From assembly GCA_021733835.1 (NCBI GenBank), contig JAIPKD010000004.1:1-64000 (forward strand): a stretch of DNA of 64,000 nucleotides, in the 5' to 3' direction. Position numbers and translations under genes: made by a program. The notes beneath the pieces are model-generated. The model was not told where the DNA came from. It saw only the letters and a program-made list of their open reading frames with translations, and ran no database searches. Positions 8,354 to 18,053 of this stretch are shown here, piece by piece (the stretch's first letter is position 1; each line of letters begins with the position of its first letter). Origin of the DNA: Verrucomicrobiota bacterium. GTDB lineage: Bacteria > Verrucomicrobiota > Verrucomicrobiia > Limisphaerales > JAIPKD01.

Positions 8354-10498
8354 TTAGTCCGCATCTTTTTCGGCATTCAGCATCTTATCGCGCTCGGCCA
8401 TAGCGGCTTTTCTGGAAAGGCGCACGCGGCCTTTATCGTCGACGCCGATACACTTGACCCAGATTTCGTCGCCATGTTTCACGATATCGTCGGTTTGTTT
8501 AACGCGGAAATTGGCGAGTTCGCTAATGTGACAGAGGCCGTCTTTGCCCGGCAGGACTTCGACAAAACAGCCGAAGTCTTTAATTGAGACCACTTTACCT
8601 CGATAGACCTTACCGACCTCGATTTCGGCGGCGACGGCTTCAATTTCATGGCGTGCTCTACCCATGCCTTCTTCGTTGACTGAATAGATATTAACGGTTC
8701 CGTCGTCTTCGATATTTATCTCGCAACCGGTTTCCTCGACGATACGCTTAATATTCTTACCGCCCGGGCCGATAAGCATACCAATTTTTTCGGGGTCTAT
8801 CTTGACCGTAAATATCCTCGGCGCGTACTTATTGAGTTCCGCGCGTGGCTCGGCGAGGGTCTGATTCATATTCTTGAGGATCAGCATCCTGCCTTGATGC
8901 GCCTTTTCGATTGCCTCGGTCATTATCGAAAGCGGCAGGCCGTCAAGTTTGAGGTCGAGCTGGAATCCTGTAATCCCGCGCTCAGTACCGGCGATCTTGC
9001 AATCCATATCGCAGAAGGCGTCTTCCCATCCGATGATATCGCTGAGCAATTTATAATTCGAAATACGTCCCTCCTGGTCTTGTTCGGTACATAGTCCGAT
9101 ACTGATGCCGGCGACTGGCCGGATCAGCGGCACGCCTGCGTCCATAAGCGCCAGGCTGCCGCTACAAACGGAGGCCATCGAGCTGGAGCCGTTTGATTCA
9201 AGGATTTCGCAAGTTATGCGGATGGCATAAGGAAAATCCTCCAGCGGCAGCATCGGTTCGATCGATCTTTCCGCCAATGCGCCGTGACCTATCTCTCTAC
9301 GCCCCGGGGGGCCTATCCTACCGGTTTCGCCGACCGAGAAGTTCGGGAAGTTATAATGTAGAATAAACTGTTTTTCGGTGACACCGCCCGTATAAGCGTC
9401 AAACTCCTGGGCGTCTTCAGTCGTCCCAAGCGTGGTCATGGCCGCGGCCTGCGTTTCACCGCGGGTGAACAGCGACGAACCGTGTGTCCTTGGAAACAAT
9501 CCTACTTCTGAATAGAGGGGACGAATATCATCGAAGCCGCGTCCATCCAGACGCTTGGATTCCGTCAGTATGCCACTACGAATCTTTTCCTTTTGAATCT
9601 TGCCGAACACCTCTGACACGACCTGATCGGTTGCAACGGTCTCGCCGAATTTTTCGACCAATTTCGGCGCCGTTTCTTCGAATAATTCCGAGCACGCCTT
9701 TTCGCGATCCTTTTTACCGTGGATAGCCAGGGCGCTGGAAAGTCTCTCATCCAACAGCGTCTTGGCCTCTTGCACCAGTTCTTCGGGGATGGAGGTTTGC
9801 GGCGCCGGGAGTTTCGGTTTACCGACCTTGTCCGCGAGTTCCTTTTGGATGGCTATCACCGGCTGGCAATATCCATGCGCGAGTTTGAGTGCGGTGTTGA
9901 AGTCTTCATCGGAAATCTCGCTAGCCGAGCCCTCGAACATGAGCATATCGTTTTCGGTACCGACATATATCATGTCCAGATCACTCTTGGCGCGCTCTTC
10001 GTGGGTGGGATTAACAACGAACTTTCCTTCGACCCTGCCGAGTCTGACAACGCCTATTGGGCCGTTCCATGGTACATTACTGACCATCAACGCCGCCGAG
10101 GCGCCGACCATACTCAATACATCCGGGTCATTGGCGCCGTCGGCGCTCAGAACTATGCTCTGCACCTGCACTTCGTTGATCCAGCCCTTGGGGAACAAGG
10201 GTCTCAACGGACGATCGGTCATTCTGCAGGTAAGAATCTCTTTCTCGGTGGGGCGCCCCTCTCTTTTGAAGTATCCGCCCGGGAATCTGCCTGCCGCGGC
10301 GGCCTTCTCCCGGTAATCGACCATCAATGGAAAGAAGTCCAAGCCGGGTCTCGGTTTTTCTGCGGCAATTACCGCCACCAATACGACGGTTTCACCGAGC
10401 CGTACGAGTACCGATCCATTTGCTTGTTTAGCTAACTTCCCTGTTTCTATCTGTAAAAATTCAGCGCCTATTTGCGCCTTTACTGTTGTAGGTGTCAT
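8354..10498 (-). CDS. pnp: Polynucleotide phosphorylase
   Basis: 714 residues, near the usual ~700. It is a phosphorolytic 3'-5' exoribonuclease of the RNA degradosome. The order is RNase PH domain 1 (VRLGETVVLVAV; FFPLMVDYREKAAAAGRFPGG), the all-alpha linker, RNase PH domain 2 (RTHGSSLFTRGETQAAAMTTLG; GRREIGHGALAERSI), a KH domain (IGMLIGPGGKNIKRI) and an S1 domain (GKVYRGKVVSIKDFGCFVEV). AAGGAG lies 6 nt before the ATG. It follows rpsO by 233 bp, the classical rpsO-pnp arrangement, and ends in a clear terminator. In enterobacteria PNPase autoregulates through its leader after RNase III cleavage; no obvious long duplex was found here. Confidence 0.98.
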   Translation of the reverse strand: MTPTTVKAQIGAEFLQIETGKLAKQANGSVLVRLGETVVLVAVIAAEKPRPGLDFFPLMVDYREKAAAAGRFPGGYFKREGRPTEKEILTCRMTDRPLRPLFPKGWINEVQVQSIVLSADGANDPDVLSMVGASAALMVSNVPWNGPIGVVRLGRVEGKFVVNPTHEERAKSDLDMIYVGTENDMLMFEGSASEISDEDFNTALKLAHGYCQPVIAIQKELADKVGKPKLPAPQTSIPEELVQEAKTLLDERLSSALAIHGKKDREKACSELFEETAPKLVEKFGETVATDQVVSEVFGKIQKEKIRSGILTESKRLDGRGFDDIRPLYSEVGLFPRTHGSSLFTRGETQAAAMTTLGTTEDAQEFDAYTGGVTEKQFILHYNFPNFSVGETGRIGPPGRREIGHGALAERSIEPMLPLEDFPYAIRITCEILESNGSSSMASVCSGSLALMDAGVPLIRPVAGISIGLCTEQDQEGRISNYKLLSDIIGWEDAFCDMDCKIAGTERGITGFQLDLKLDGLPLSIMTEAIEKAHQGRMLILKNMNQTLAEPRAELNKYAPRIFTVKIDPEKIGMLIGPGGKNIKRIVEETGCEINIEDDGTVNIYSVNEEGMGRARHEIEAVAAEIEVGKVYRGKVVSIKDFGCFVEVLPGKDGLCHISELANFRVKQTDDIVKHGDEIWVKCIGVDDKGRVRLSRKAAMAERDKMLNAEKDAD

Positions 10499-10731
10499 GT
10501 TTTTCTCCTTTTGGCCCTGGGCACCGGAGAAACTTCATTCAATCCATCCTGCGAGGGAAACACTGAGTGAAATTGCCCCGTGCCCACGAGCCGATTCAAT
10601 TTTCCGCTTGTTTCAATCGAGCTGAGTCTGCTCTTTATAAAACTACAACACACCTTTCCCGGTCGGATTCCCTTGTTTATCCTGATGCCGGTAAATCGGT
10701 GGCTGTAAATTCCGTTGGCCATCACGGCCGT

Positions 10732-10995
10732 TTACTTCCGCAAATTCAGTCGTTTAGTGACTGCTCTATAACGATTTATATCGGTTTCATGAAGATAATC
10801 GAGCAATCTACGTCTCTTGCTCACCATGATAATCAAACCGCGACGCGAACTGTGGTCTTTTTTGTTATTCTGTAAATGTTCCGTAAGGCGATTAATCCTC
10901 TCGGTAAGTAAAGCTATCTGCACATCCGCTGAGCCGGTGTCATGCTCGTGAATCCTGAATTCTTCAATCTTCTTTGTTTTTTCCTGTGTTTCCAT
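10732..10995 (-). CDS. rpsO: 30S ribosomal protein S15
   Basis: 87 residues (S15 is usually 88-89). Hallmarks are [26 protein letters not shown], which contacts the 16S three-way junction, and [22 protein letters not shown]. It initiates assembly of the small-subunit platform. The N-terminus [19 protein letters not shown] is slightly shorter than in E. coli. It lies upstream of pnp as in many bacteria. Confidence 0.97.
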   Translation of the reverse strand: METQEKTKKIEEFRIHEHDTGSADVQIALLTERINRLTEHLQNNKKDHSSRRGLIIMVSKRRRLLDYLHETDINRYRAVTKRLNLRK

Positions 10996-11177
10996 AAACC
11001 CTAAATTAACTTCTTAATCCTATCCGGGAATCTAAGAATTAACAGATTCTATGTAAAGGATAATCAATCAAATATCCAAAAAAATAGTCTTCGGCGGCTG
11101 GTATATGAACAAGGCCTACCCCGCCACTACTCATCGAATATACCTCTATTCCGCCCAAAATAAACACCTTTTTCGGA

Positions 11178-12053
11178 TTATTTATGATCCGGCCAGCTGA
11201 GACCGCTGACAATCTCCTTAGCCAACGAAGCCTGGTTCAGCGGCATGACGTGCACGCCGTCGACACCATGGTCCAACAAACCCTGTATTTGGTTTATTGC
11301 ATATTCGATACCGGCCTTCTTCATATCCTCGGGGGAATCGGCGTACTTATCGACCATGATAAGCATCTCCGGCGGCATGGAAGCGCCGCAGAGCGATACA
11401 ATTCTCTTTATCTGTTTCGCGTTATAAACAGGCATGATCCCCGGCACGATCGGGCAGTTCACGCCCATCCCCCGCACTATTTCGAGAAAATGGAAAAATA
11501 TCCGGTTATCAAAGAACAACTGGGTCACCAGCAGGTCCACACCCTGGTCGACCTTATGTTTCAAGTGTTCCCAGTCCGACAATATCCTTGGGCAATCCTT
11601 GTGTCCTTCGGGATACGCCGCGGCTGCGATACTAAAGTCACGCTTCCTCTTTATATATGAAATAAGCTCGCTGGCATACTTGAAGTCATCCTTCGACCGG
11701 TCAAAATCGGGTTGATCCCGCGGCGGATCTCCGCTCAACGCCAATATATTTTCTATCCCCGACTTTTCGAGGTCTTCAAGGACTTCATCAACGGCATTGG
11801 TCTTCTGCCCCACACAGGTCAAGTGCGCCATCGGCTCGACGTCGTAATGATTCTTCAAAGTCGAAGCTATTTCGACCGTGCGCCCTTTCTGCGAGCCGCC
11901 TGCACCGTAGGTGACGCTGATGAACGAGGGCTCGAGCTCCTTCAATCCGGAAATTGCCTTAAATACTCCGTCCAACGGTGTGTCTTGTTTGGGAGGAAAT
12001 ACCTCCAAAGACAACACCGGCCTCTCACCCTTGAATATCTCTTTTAGCTTCAT
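11178..12053 (-). CDS. metF: 5,10-methylenetetrahydrofolate reductase
   Basis: 291 residues, the bacterial single-domain FAD enzyme that reduces methylene-THF to methyl-THF for methionine synthesis. Motifs are LSLEVFPPKQD (catalytic Glu), SVTYGAGGSQKGRTVEIA, MAHLTCVG, ILALSGDPPRD, YPEGH, and LVTQLFFDNRIFFHF followed by CPIVPGIMPV. Start context and length fit the family. The metallo-beta-lactamase gene upstream ends 2 bp before it, so they are likely co-transcribed. Confidence 0.96.
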   Translation of the reverse strand: MKLKEIFKGERPVLSLEVFPPKQDTPLDGVFKAISGLKELEPSFISVTYGAGGSQKGRTVEIASTLKNHYDVEPMAHLTCVGQKTNAVDEVLEDLEKSGIENILALSGDPPRDQPDFDRSKDDFKYASELISYIKRKRDFSIAAAAYPEGHKDCPRILSDWEHLKHKVDQGVDLLVTQLFFDNRIFFHFLEIVRGMGVNCPIVPGIMPVYNAKQIKRIVSLCGASMPPEMLIMVDKYADSPEDMKKAGIEYAINQIQGLLDHGVDGVHVMPLNQASLAKEIVSGLSWPDHK

Positions 12054-12055
12054 CT

Positions 12056-12862
12056 TTATGCAATACTGTTTGGTTCAACACTAAAATTCAACGTTTCAGA
12101 CACCGAAACCTGCGTTGAAACATCGAGCTTCACATGCTCGGCGCCCATCCGGCGGAGCTGCTCTCCAACCGTTTCCAATGCCAGCTCGGGCCTGTTACAA
12201 TCCTTACTCAAGTGCCCGAGAAATACCTGTCTCAATTCATCTGACATCACCTGTTCGAGGATACCAGCCGCAGCGTCATTGGAAAGATGTCCGTGCCTGC
12301 TCATTATCCGCTGTTTCAAGCTCCATGGACGCCGGAGATCACGCTGGAGCATTCCCGTATCGTGATTAGTCTCGACAATCAGCACATTCGCCGCACGCAA
12401 TCGCTCGAGCACAAGCCGCGTGGCGCATCCCAAATCCGTTATGTACCCCAAATTACCATCGGGCGTATACACGATGAATCCAACCGGATCAGACGCGTCG
12501 TGCGGCACTGAAAACGACTGGATAGTCACATCACCGACATCAAACGCACCGCCGGTCTCGAACACCCTGTAATTCAACGGCTTTCGCGTTTGGTAATCCA
12601 ATGCCTCTTTGGTAAACCGATTGCAGTACACCGGCGTCTCCGTTTTCGAAGTCAGCACCCGTATCCCGCCTGCGTGATCTGAGTGCTCATGCGTAACTAC
12701 AATAGCGTCCAGACCGTCGGGATCACGACCGATACTTGCCATACGTTGGCGTATCTGGCGCGCAGAAAAACCGGCGTCGATAAGAAGCCGCGCCTTCCCC
12801 GTCTCCAAATACAAGCAATTACCGGACGAACCGGTCCCCAATATTGTCATTTGCACCGACAC
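12056..12862 (-). CDS. MBL-fold metallohydrolase, WalJ/YycJ-like
   Basis: 268 residues from a GTG at 12862 (MSVQMTILGTGSSGNCLYLE). The open frame runs to a TTG at 12931, but the extra residues are unlike the family. The metal ligand set is present: VVTHEHSDHAGG (HxHxDH), a third histidine in FSVPHDASDPVGF, GYITDLGCAT, ETNHD and FLGHLSKDCN. The order GSSGN-HxHxDH-SVPHDA-ETNHD-HLSxxCN is that of WalJ/YycJ, putative nucleases linked to cell-wall signalling in Firmicutes. No WalKR pair is nearby, so the cellular role is open. The gene is wedged between a secreted glycosidase gene and metF. Confidence 0.85.
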   Translation of the reverse strand: MSVQMTILGTGSSGNCLYLETGKARLLIDAGFSARQIRQRMASIGRDPDGLDAIVVTHEHSDHAGGIRVLTSKTETPVYCNRFTKEALDYQTRKPLNYRVFETGGAFDVGDVTIQSFSVPHDASDPVGFIVYTPDGNLGYITDLGCATRLVLERLRAANVLIVETNHDTGMLQRDLRRPWSLKQRIMSRHGHLSNDAAAGILEQVMSDELRQVFLGHLSKDCNRPELALETVGEQLRRMGAEHVKLDVSTQVSVSETLNFSVEPNSIA

Positions 12863-12931
12863 AACGCCTGACAGGTTATTCGAATTGGCATCTATCAACA
12901 ACCATTTTTCTGGAGTTACCAAAGCAAACAA

Positions 12932-15274
12932 TCACGACCGTTCGACGGCGACACGCAATGCTTTTAATTCGCACGGGTAAAAGTCCAGACTTAATTTACC
13001 GTCATCGACGACTACCGGTTCGCCGGTGGCTGCATCAAAGACTCGGCCAACGCCGGGAAGCTCGACTGTCACGTTCTTCGATGCGAGGCCTGTATTGACC
13101 AGGGAATAATAGACGCCATGCTCTCGTGTTTTGATTTTACGAATCACGATTTCATTATCGTCACACGCGCCGCCGACAACGACGCTCGGCAGCGCAGGCA
13201 ATGAGAGGAAGGCCATGTTGAATCTCCTCGCGTACGCGGGGAAACTCCGTGTAAACGAGTTACCGGCCAAGTATCCGATCATCGTAGGATCGCCGTTTGC
13301 CACAGCGCGCGCCTCGGCCAACATACAGTAGGGCCCTGCGCGTTCGATATCGCAAACAAAATATCCAAGCTTAGGCTCGCCGTCGGAATCGAACATCATA
13401 TCTTCATTAAGCGAGTAATGCCGAATTATCGCCAAGCCCGAAGGCCCGCGGAAGGTGTTGAAGGTTTCCGGTTTCCCAACCGTGTATGCGCGGTTGAAGG
13501 CGTGCGTCATCAGGACACCGCCGGTATCTTTGTAATTCAATGGATCAGGCGGCATATTCGCATGATGCACCTCCCAACCGCCCCAGGTCGGCGGCATAGC
13601 CGTCAGCGCCTCTTCGTACATGCCCTCGTCGATGACGCGTTTGAATGACAAGACCTCGAAGGATTGCGAGTCCGTGTTGTGCTCGGGTTTGCTCAGAATT
13701 CTCTCCCACACATCCGGCCGGCCGGTCACGACATACCTGTCCCATTCGGGAAAAGATACTCCCGGCTCGGCGGCGCACGCGGTGAACAAGACCATGGCGT
13801 CAGGAACACCCGATTCGCGCAAGTAATCGCGCATCGCGACGAGGAATTGTCTGCGCTTCCCATACCACCAGTGGTAGTACCTTTGAAGGAGCTCGGCGTC
13901 CTCCGCCAATTCGGCCTTTGTCACAGGCTTGTCGTCGTTGACCTCGGCGGCGAAGCGACGACGCGTCTCATCGCCGAACCCTATGGGCAATTGCGAACGC
14001 GGCCGAATCCAGGCGCCTACAAATCGCGCCTCGTCTGCGTATCGCAGGATCGTGAGCTTGAGCATTTTCTTGAAGTCCTCGTAGGTATCGGGGTCTGTGA
14101 TATCCGCGTTTGCGGTCTCGATCCATTCTATGTGCGTATACGCATCATCGCGCGTAAGCGGTCGGGCTCTACGTTTGAAGCCCAGGCCATTCTTACCCTT
14201 GCTCCCTGAATATTCGTAATACGGCAATATATCGAAACCCTCGCCGGCCATAAGCTCGACGATGCCGCGCCATAGGTCCTTCAGTTCGGCATTGAAGTAA
14301 ACCCAATCATTGCCACCGCCTGCAATCGGATTCCAATGCTGACACGCACCAAATTCCAGCAGGTCCTTCGAATAGGTATTCATCGCCAGCAAATGCATCA
14401 AATCCGCCTTGTACCGGTACCAGTCCAATCGCTCACTAACACCCCGTTTTCCGTCCGGCGTCTCCAAAATTCCATCCGACATCTCCTCGCGCCAGAATAG
14501 GTGACGCCGCGGAAGCCCGGCGGGAGGGAAGTTCACATCCGCCTTCAACTGTTCCGGCTCCGGCACCATGTACAATCGTATCTCGGCAACAGCCGCGCCG
14601 GCGGACATGGGCATATCCTTCGCCGAAAATTGCGCTATTGCGACTGTGAATCCGTCCGCCGGCTCGAATTCACGCGGCCCGCCACCGCGAATGCCGCCCT
14701 TGACCGGGAACCTGTCGTGAAGCCGGAAATACATCCGCGCCGATTCATACTCACCGCTCAAGGGTATCGCAATGGATTCGACAAGATTATCCACATACCG
14801 CTGATGCAACGCGTCGCCCAAGGTCGCGCCCGTATGAAAGCCGCGGAACACTTCGCAGCCGTCGTTGCGGATCAAGAGAGTTCTAGGCTTGTCCTCCGGA
14901 TACGCTATCTCAAGCACATACGCCGCGCCCGGCGCCAGCCGCTTACCCTCGCCGATACGGAAGCTGATGTAACTCGCCTCCCCCTCGACTTTATTCAACA
15001 CACGACAGCTTCTGCCGAGAATGGTCTCCACGCGGCTGCAGCCGGCCGGATTCTCCTCGAAGCGATGCCCGGGCTCGACCGCGCCGCAGTCAATCTCATC
15101 AACCAGATACACCTCGCCGAACGGATACCCGATGTCCACCACTTCACGCTGTTCCGCCTCTGGTACAGCTCGATCGGCTGATACCCTCGGCACGGCTTCG
15201 GTGACGGCCCGTGCTTTGACGTAGCCGCATATAAACAAAACGGTTAGGACACAAATAACCGGATATCGATACAT
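12932..15274 (-). CDS. Secreted uncharacterised protein with glycosidase-like central domain
   Basis: 780 residues with a signal peptide (MYRYPVICVLTVLFICGYVKARA). I do not recognise a named family. Residues ~40-230 look like a beta-sandwich carbohydrate-binding part (YISFRIGEGKRLAPGAAYVLEIAYPE). The middle (~270-640) has alternating strands and helices with LMHLLAMNTYSKDLLEFGACQHWNP, FDILPYYEYSGSKG and VGAWIRPRSQLPIGFGDETRRRF, suggesting a TIM-barrel hydrolase. The last ~70 residues resemble an all-beta C-terminal domain (VYYSLVNTGLASKNVTVELPGVG). Acidic candidates for catalysis are many, and I cannot assign them. Its neighbours are unrelated housekeeping genes. Confidence 0.75.
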   Translation of the reverse strand: MYRYPVICVLTVLFICGYVKARAVTEAVPRVSADRAVPEAEQREVVDIGYPFGEVYLVDEIDCGAVEPGHRFEENPAGCSRVETILGRSCRVLNKVEGEASYISFRIGEGKRLAPGAAYVLEIAYPEDKPRTLLIRNDGCEVFRGFHTGATLGDALHQRYVDNLVESIAIPLSGEYESARMYFRLHDRFPVKGGIRGGGPREFEPADGFTVAIAQFSAKDMPMSAGAAVAEIRLYMVPEPEQLKADVNFPPAGLPRRHLFWREEMSDGILETPDGKRGVSERLDWYRYKADLMHLLAMNTYSKDLLEFGACQHWNPIAGGGNDWVYFNAELKDLWRGIVELMAGEGFDILPYYEYSGSKGKNGLGFKRRARPLTRDDAYTHIEWIETANADITDPDTYEDFKKMLKLTILRYADEARFVGAWIRPRSQLPIGFGDETRRRFAAEVNDDKPVTKAELAEDAELLQRYYHWWYGKRRQFLVAMRDYLRESGVPDAMVLFTACAAEPGVSFPEWDRYVVTGRPDVWERILSKPEHNTDSQSFEVLSFKRVIDEGMYEEALTAMPPTWGGWEVHHANMPPDPLNYKDTGGVLMTHAFNRAYTVGKPETFNTFRGPSGLAIIRHYSLNEDMMFDSDGEPKLGYFVCDIERAGPYCMLAEARAVANGDPTMIGYLAGNSFTRSFPAYARRFNMAFLSLPALPSVVVGGACDDNEIVIRKIKTREHGVYYSLVNTGLASKNVTVELPGVGRVFDAATGEPVVVDDGKLSLDFYPCELKALRVAVERS

Positions 15275-15443
15275 AACAGACCTCTCTTATTTAACGTGTT
15301 CTACATTATCCCGATAATCTTCATTCCGACGCAACTCGGCGTAAAACGCACCAATATTATGGCTATGGCACAGATTATGAGAAGCAAACAGTATGCCGAT
15401 TTGTTTATTGATCAACCTACGGCATTCGACTATACTAGCGTTA

Positions 15444-16946
15444 ATGGCACAGGGTTTATTCTTGGCACAAAAAATGGCGCTGGCGCAGACGCTTGCGCCG
15501 CAGCTACAGCAGTCGCTCATACTGCTCCAGGCCCCGACAATGGAGCTTAAGGCGCTTGTCGAGCAGGAACTGCAAATGAACCCCGTCCTCGAAGAAACCG
15601 TTGCCGCCGAAACACATGAAGAACAGACTCAAGACGACTCTATACGCGAAGTCGACCCGGCGGAGCCGCCGGCGGATGTCTCCTACGATCCCGCAACCGA
15701 CCGTGATAAAGGGCCGGCCGACGATTTCGAGGCCGAGTTCGAGCGCCTATCGCAAATGGATCAGGAATGGCGCGAACACTTCTCTCAAACAAACCTGCCG
15801 TTACGTCAAAAAGAGGAGGAAGACGAAAAACGCCAGTTCATGTTCGATTCCCTCGTTTCGACTACGTCACTACAGGAGCACTTAATTGAACAAATCCGCA
15901 TGTCGGAGATACCCGAAGAGAAATATCCGGTCGCTGAAATGATCGTCGGGAATATCGACGACAACGGTTACCTCCAGGCCTCCGTAAACGAACTCGCATT
16001 CTCCACAAACATAGCCGCCGAAGAAATCAGTTCCATCCTCGAAATCATTCAAACATTCCATCCGCCGGGTGTCGGCGCAAGAGACCTCCGCGAATGCCTG
16101 CTCCTGCAGCTGGAACGCCTCGAACGCAGTGATACCCTCGAATATATAATCGTTCGCGACTACATGCAGGCGCTGGGAAAACGCAAGTTCCCCGAAATCG
16201 CCAAGCAATTATCGTCAAGGAACGATTCGGAAGTCACCATCGAACAAGTGCAGGACGCCGCAAAACGAATTGTGACGCTCGAACCGCGTCCCGGCAGCGA
16301 GTTCCAGACGTCGGAGCCGCAATACATCGTGCCCGAGGTGTTCGTCGAGAAAAACGGCGACGAATACGAGGTGATTTACGATAACCAACACTTCCCCCAC
16401 CTGCGTATCAGCAATGCGTACAAAGACATTATGTCAAAATCCGACAGCTCCTCGGAGGTGAGAAATTACATCAGGGACAAGATACGCGCGGGCAAGTTTC
16501 TCATCAAAAGCATACATCAACGCCGCGACACCATCCTGAATATCGCCAGAGAAATCGTTCACCGCCAAAGAGAATTCCTCGACCACGGCATCTCACATCT
16601 CAAACCAATGACCATGCTCCAGGTCTCGGAAGTCGTCGGCGTCCACGAAACCACCGTCAGCCGCGCCGTCTCCGGTAAGTACATGCAAACGCCCCAAGGC
16701 ATATTCGAGATGAAGTTCTTCTTCACTTCGGGTATTAGGACACATGACGGCAATGACGTATCAAACGCGAGCATCAAGGATATGATAAACGAATTCGTCA
16801 GAAAAGAGGACAAATCCAAACCCCTTTCCGACGACGCAATCGTAAACCTCCTCGCCGAACAAGGCATCAAAATCGCGCGCAGAACCGTCGCCAAGTACCG
16901 AACCGAACTCAACATCCTCCCCTCGAACATGCGCAAGGTCTATTGA
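15444..16946 (+). CDS. rpoN: RNA polymerase sigma-54 factor
   Basis: 500 residues from the internal ATG at 15444; the open frame begins at 15393, but region I should begin near MAQGLFLAQKMALAQTLAPQLQQSLILLQ. Region I (about 1-55) is glutamine- and leucine-rich and binds enhancer-binding proteins. Region II is acidic (~60-130). The core-binding domain follows, with VGARDLRECLLLQLERL, and the HTH with MTMLQVSEVVGVHETTVSRAVSGKYMQTP. The C-terminal RpoN box reads ARRTVAKYR, which reads the -24 element. A sigma-54 promoter before gvpA and an NtrC-family activator lie 22-28 kb away. Confidence 0.97.
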   Translation: MAQGLFLAQKMALAQTLAPQLQQSLILLQAPTMELKALVEQELQMNPVLEETVAAETHEEQTQDDSIREVDPAEPPADVSYDPATDRDKGPADDFEAEFERLSQMDQEWREHFSQTNLPLRQKEEEDEKRQFMFDSLVSTTSLQEHLIEQIRMSEIPEEKYPVAEMIVGNIDDNGYLQASVNELAFSTNIAAEEISSILEIIQTFHPPGVGARDLRECLLLQLERLERSDTLEYIIVRDYMQALGKRKFPEIAKQLSSRNDSEVTIEQVQDAAKRIVTLEPRPGSEFQTSEPQYIVPEVFVEKNGDEYEVIYDNQHFPHLRISNAYKDIMSKSDSSSEVRNYIRDKIRAGKFLIKSIHQRRDTILNIAREIVHRQREFLDHGISHLKPMTMLQVSEVVGVHETTVSRAVSGKYMQTPQGIFEMKFFFTSGIRTHDGNDVSNASIKDMINEFVRKEDKSKPLSDDAIVNLLAEQGIKIARRTVAKYRTELNILPSNMRKVY

Positions 16947-17036
16947 TTGTCCTGGGTCACGTCCCGCCATATTAATGTGAAAGGAGAGGCATGGAATTAG
17001 AAATGACCAAGTCGGGAACGCGGACGTGAACAACAT

Positions 17037-17070
17037 CTGATCTCAGATCACTCAACAACTCAACAGCTTA
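17037..17070. repeat. CTCAACA-type array, short copy
   Basis: Starts CTGATCTCAGATCACTCAAC and carries about two units of the 9-mer before CAGCTTA. The same lead-in with about eight units lies at 27274-27349, so this is one element with variable unit number. The surrounding 258-bp gap 16947-17204 holds nothing else recognisable. Confidence 0.6.
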
Positions 17071-17204
17071 TTATGATAAATGTCGCTGTGTATTAGCTTT
17101 TTAAGCAATTTATCACTGAGTCTTTCGGACGAACTCTTAAGCTCACTGGTTTTTACGACGAAGCGCGGCGGAGTAAAAAAACAGAGAAGCGATTTGTTAG
17201 CCGA

Positions 17205-17735
17205 TTACCAGTGGTGCCCATCCAAAACCTTGTCTGGAGGGCCGAAAACCTGTTCAAGATCTGCTTGTGACAATGGAAGGGTATAAAAACGCTTTTCGTC
17301 TTCGCGACTTATCGCGACATCGTCACGCAGCAGTAGCTCGACAAGCGTGTCACCAACAAACAAACAAGAAATGCCGCGCGTAGCGAACTCATGCGAAACG
17401 TCGCGATGTGTGCCGAGTCTCTTGTCATAATACTGACGCCGATAGTCGCGATGAACCTCCTTCAAACCTGCCTGCCTCAAACCATTGTAGGTCAATGATG
17501 CTTGATCTATGATCCGTCCATCCAGCAACCGTAAGCAAAAGCGCGGCGCAGAATCATCCGCTGGTCGCGTGATCGTGACCTCGTGATACAAGGGCGCGGC
17601 ACCCGTTTGGAGAGCTGCTCGCGCAGACATAGAACCACTCTCGATGTAACGAATGTTGGGGCGAACGCAGCCGGATATTAAAACCACGCAGAGAACAGCA
17701 ATATAACTAGAATGTAGAATTGCGATCATCGGCAC
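17205..17735 (-). CDS. Putative lipoprotein, unknown function
   Basis: 176 residues. The N-terminus MPMIAILHSSYIAVLCVVLISGC is a lipoprotein signal with lipobox LISGC, so the mature protein would start at Cys-23. The rest is a soluble, mostly beta-rich stretch (YHEVTITRPADDSAPRFCLRLLDGRIID) and an acidic end with LEQVFGPPDKVLDGHHW, resembling the DxxxFGxPD motif of small outer-membrane lipoproteins of the SmpA/BamE type. That similarity is faint. No partner is adjacent. Confidence 0.65.
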   Translation of the reverse strand: MPMIAILHSSYIAVLCVVLISGCVRPNIRYIESGSMSARAALQTGAAPLYHEVTITRPADDSAPRFCLRLLDGRIIDQASLTYNGLRQAGLKEVHRDYRRQYYDKRLGTHRDVSHEFATRGISCLFVGDTLVELLLRDDVAISREDEKRFYTLPLSQADLEQVFGPPDKVLDGHHW

Positions 17736-17911
17736 TATTCAATTATTAGAAATACTTTCCTATCATGTTGATATTAGCGACAAACTAGAGATTAATTACT
17801 TAAAAAGCCATTAAAAAAGCGACATTTATCGGAATAAACTTTGTATTTGTAAGTGCTTGTTTCTAACGAATTGATTTCTGTCCCTGATACGCACAGTTGC
17901 GCTGAATCCGG

Positions 17912-17970
17912 CGGAGCGCGGCTGTGTCCGCAGGACCAGCCGCGGTTTCATTTCGATTACCAACCGTCCG
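17912..17970. repeat. Dispersed MITE-like element, copy E (partial, inverted)
   Basis: CGGAGCGCGGCTGTGTCCG, then the loop CAGGACCAGCCGCGG and TTTCGATTACCAACC: the right half of copy A in reverse orientation. It lies in the 318-bp gap 17736-18053, immediately beside a short hairpin repeat (17984-18007). Confidence 0.7.
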
Positions 17971-17983
17971 TGCATTTTAGAAT

Positions 17984-18007
17984 CCTGTAGGGATGAAATA
18001 TTTATAG
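17984..18007. repeat. Short hairpin repeat (TCC..GGGA plus AAATATTTATAG)
   Basis: CCTGTAGGGATGAAATATTTATAG. The same hairpin-plus-tail design occurs three times at 27374-27492. See findings. Confidence 0.65.
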
Positions 18008-18053
18008 CAAAAAGCCAACAAACAGAATAAGTCTTGTAGTGTCCCGAATGTTT

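Noticed and set aside
9719-10435. A 238-codon plus-strand open frame opposite pnp
   Set aside because: It is the exact antisense of a strongly conserved gene; composition and codon pattern belong to pnp on the minus strand.
12863-12931. Upstream extension of the metallo-beta-lactamase gene, in frame with the preceding glycosidase gene
   Set aside because: The extension lacks family similarity, and a TGA separates the two unrelated proteins; a one-in-three chance explains the shared frame, so no recoding is proposed here.
14501-15181. A 226-codon plus-strand open frame opposite the secreted glycosidase-like gene
   Set aside because: The minus-strand gene has a signal peptide and plausible domains; the antisense frame has no recognisable feature and is Arg/Ala-rich as GC-skewed shadows are.
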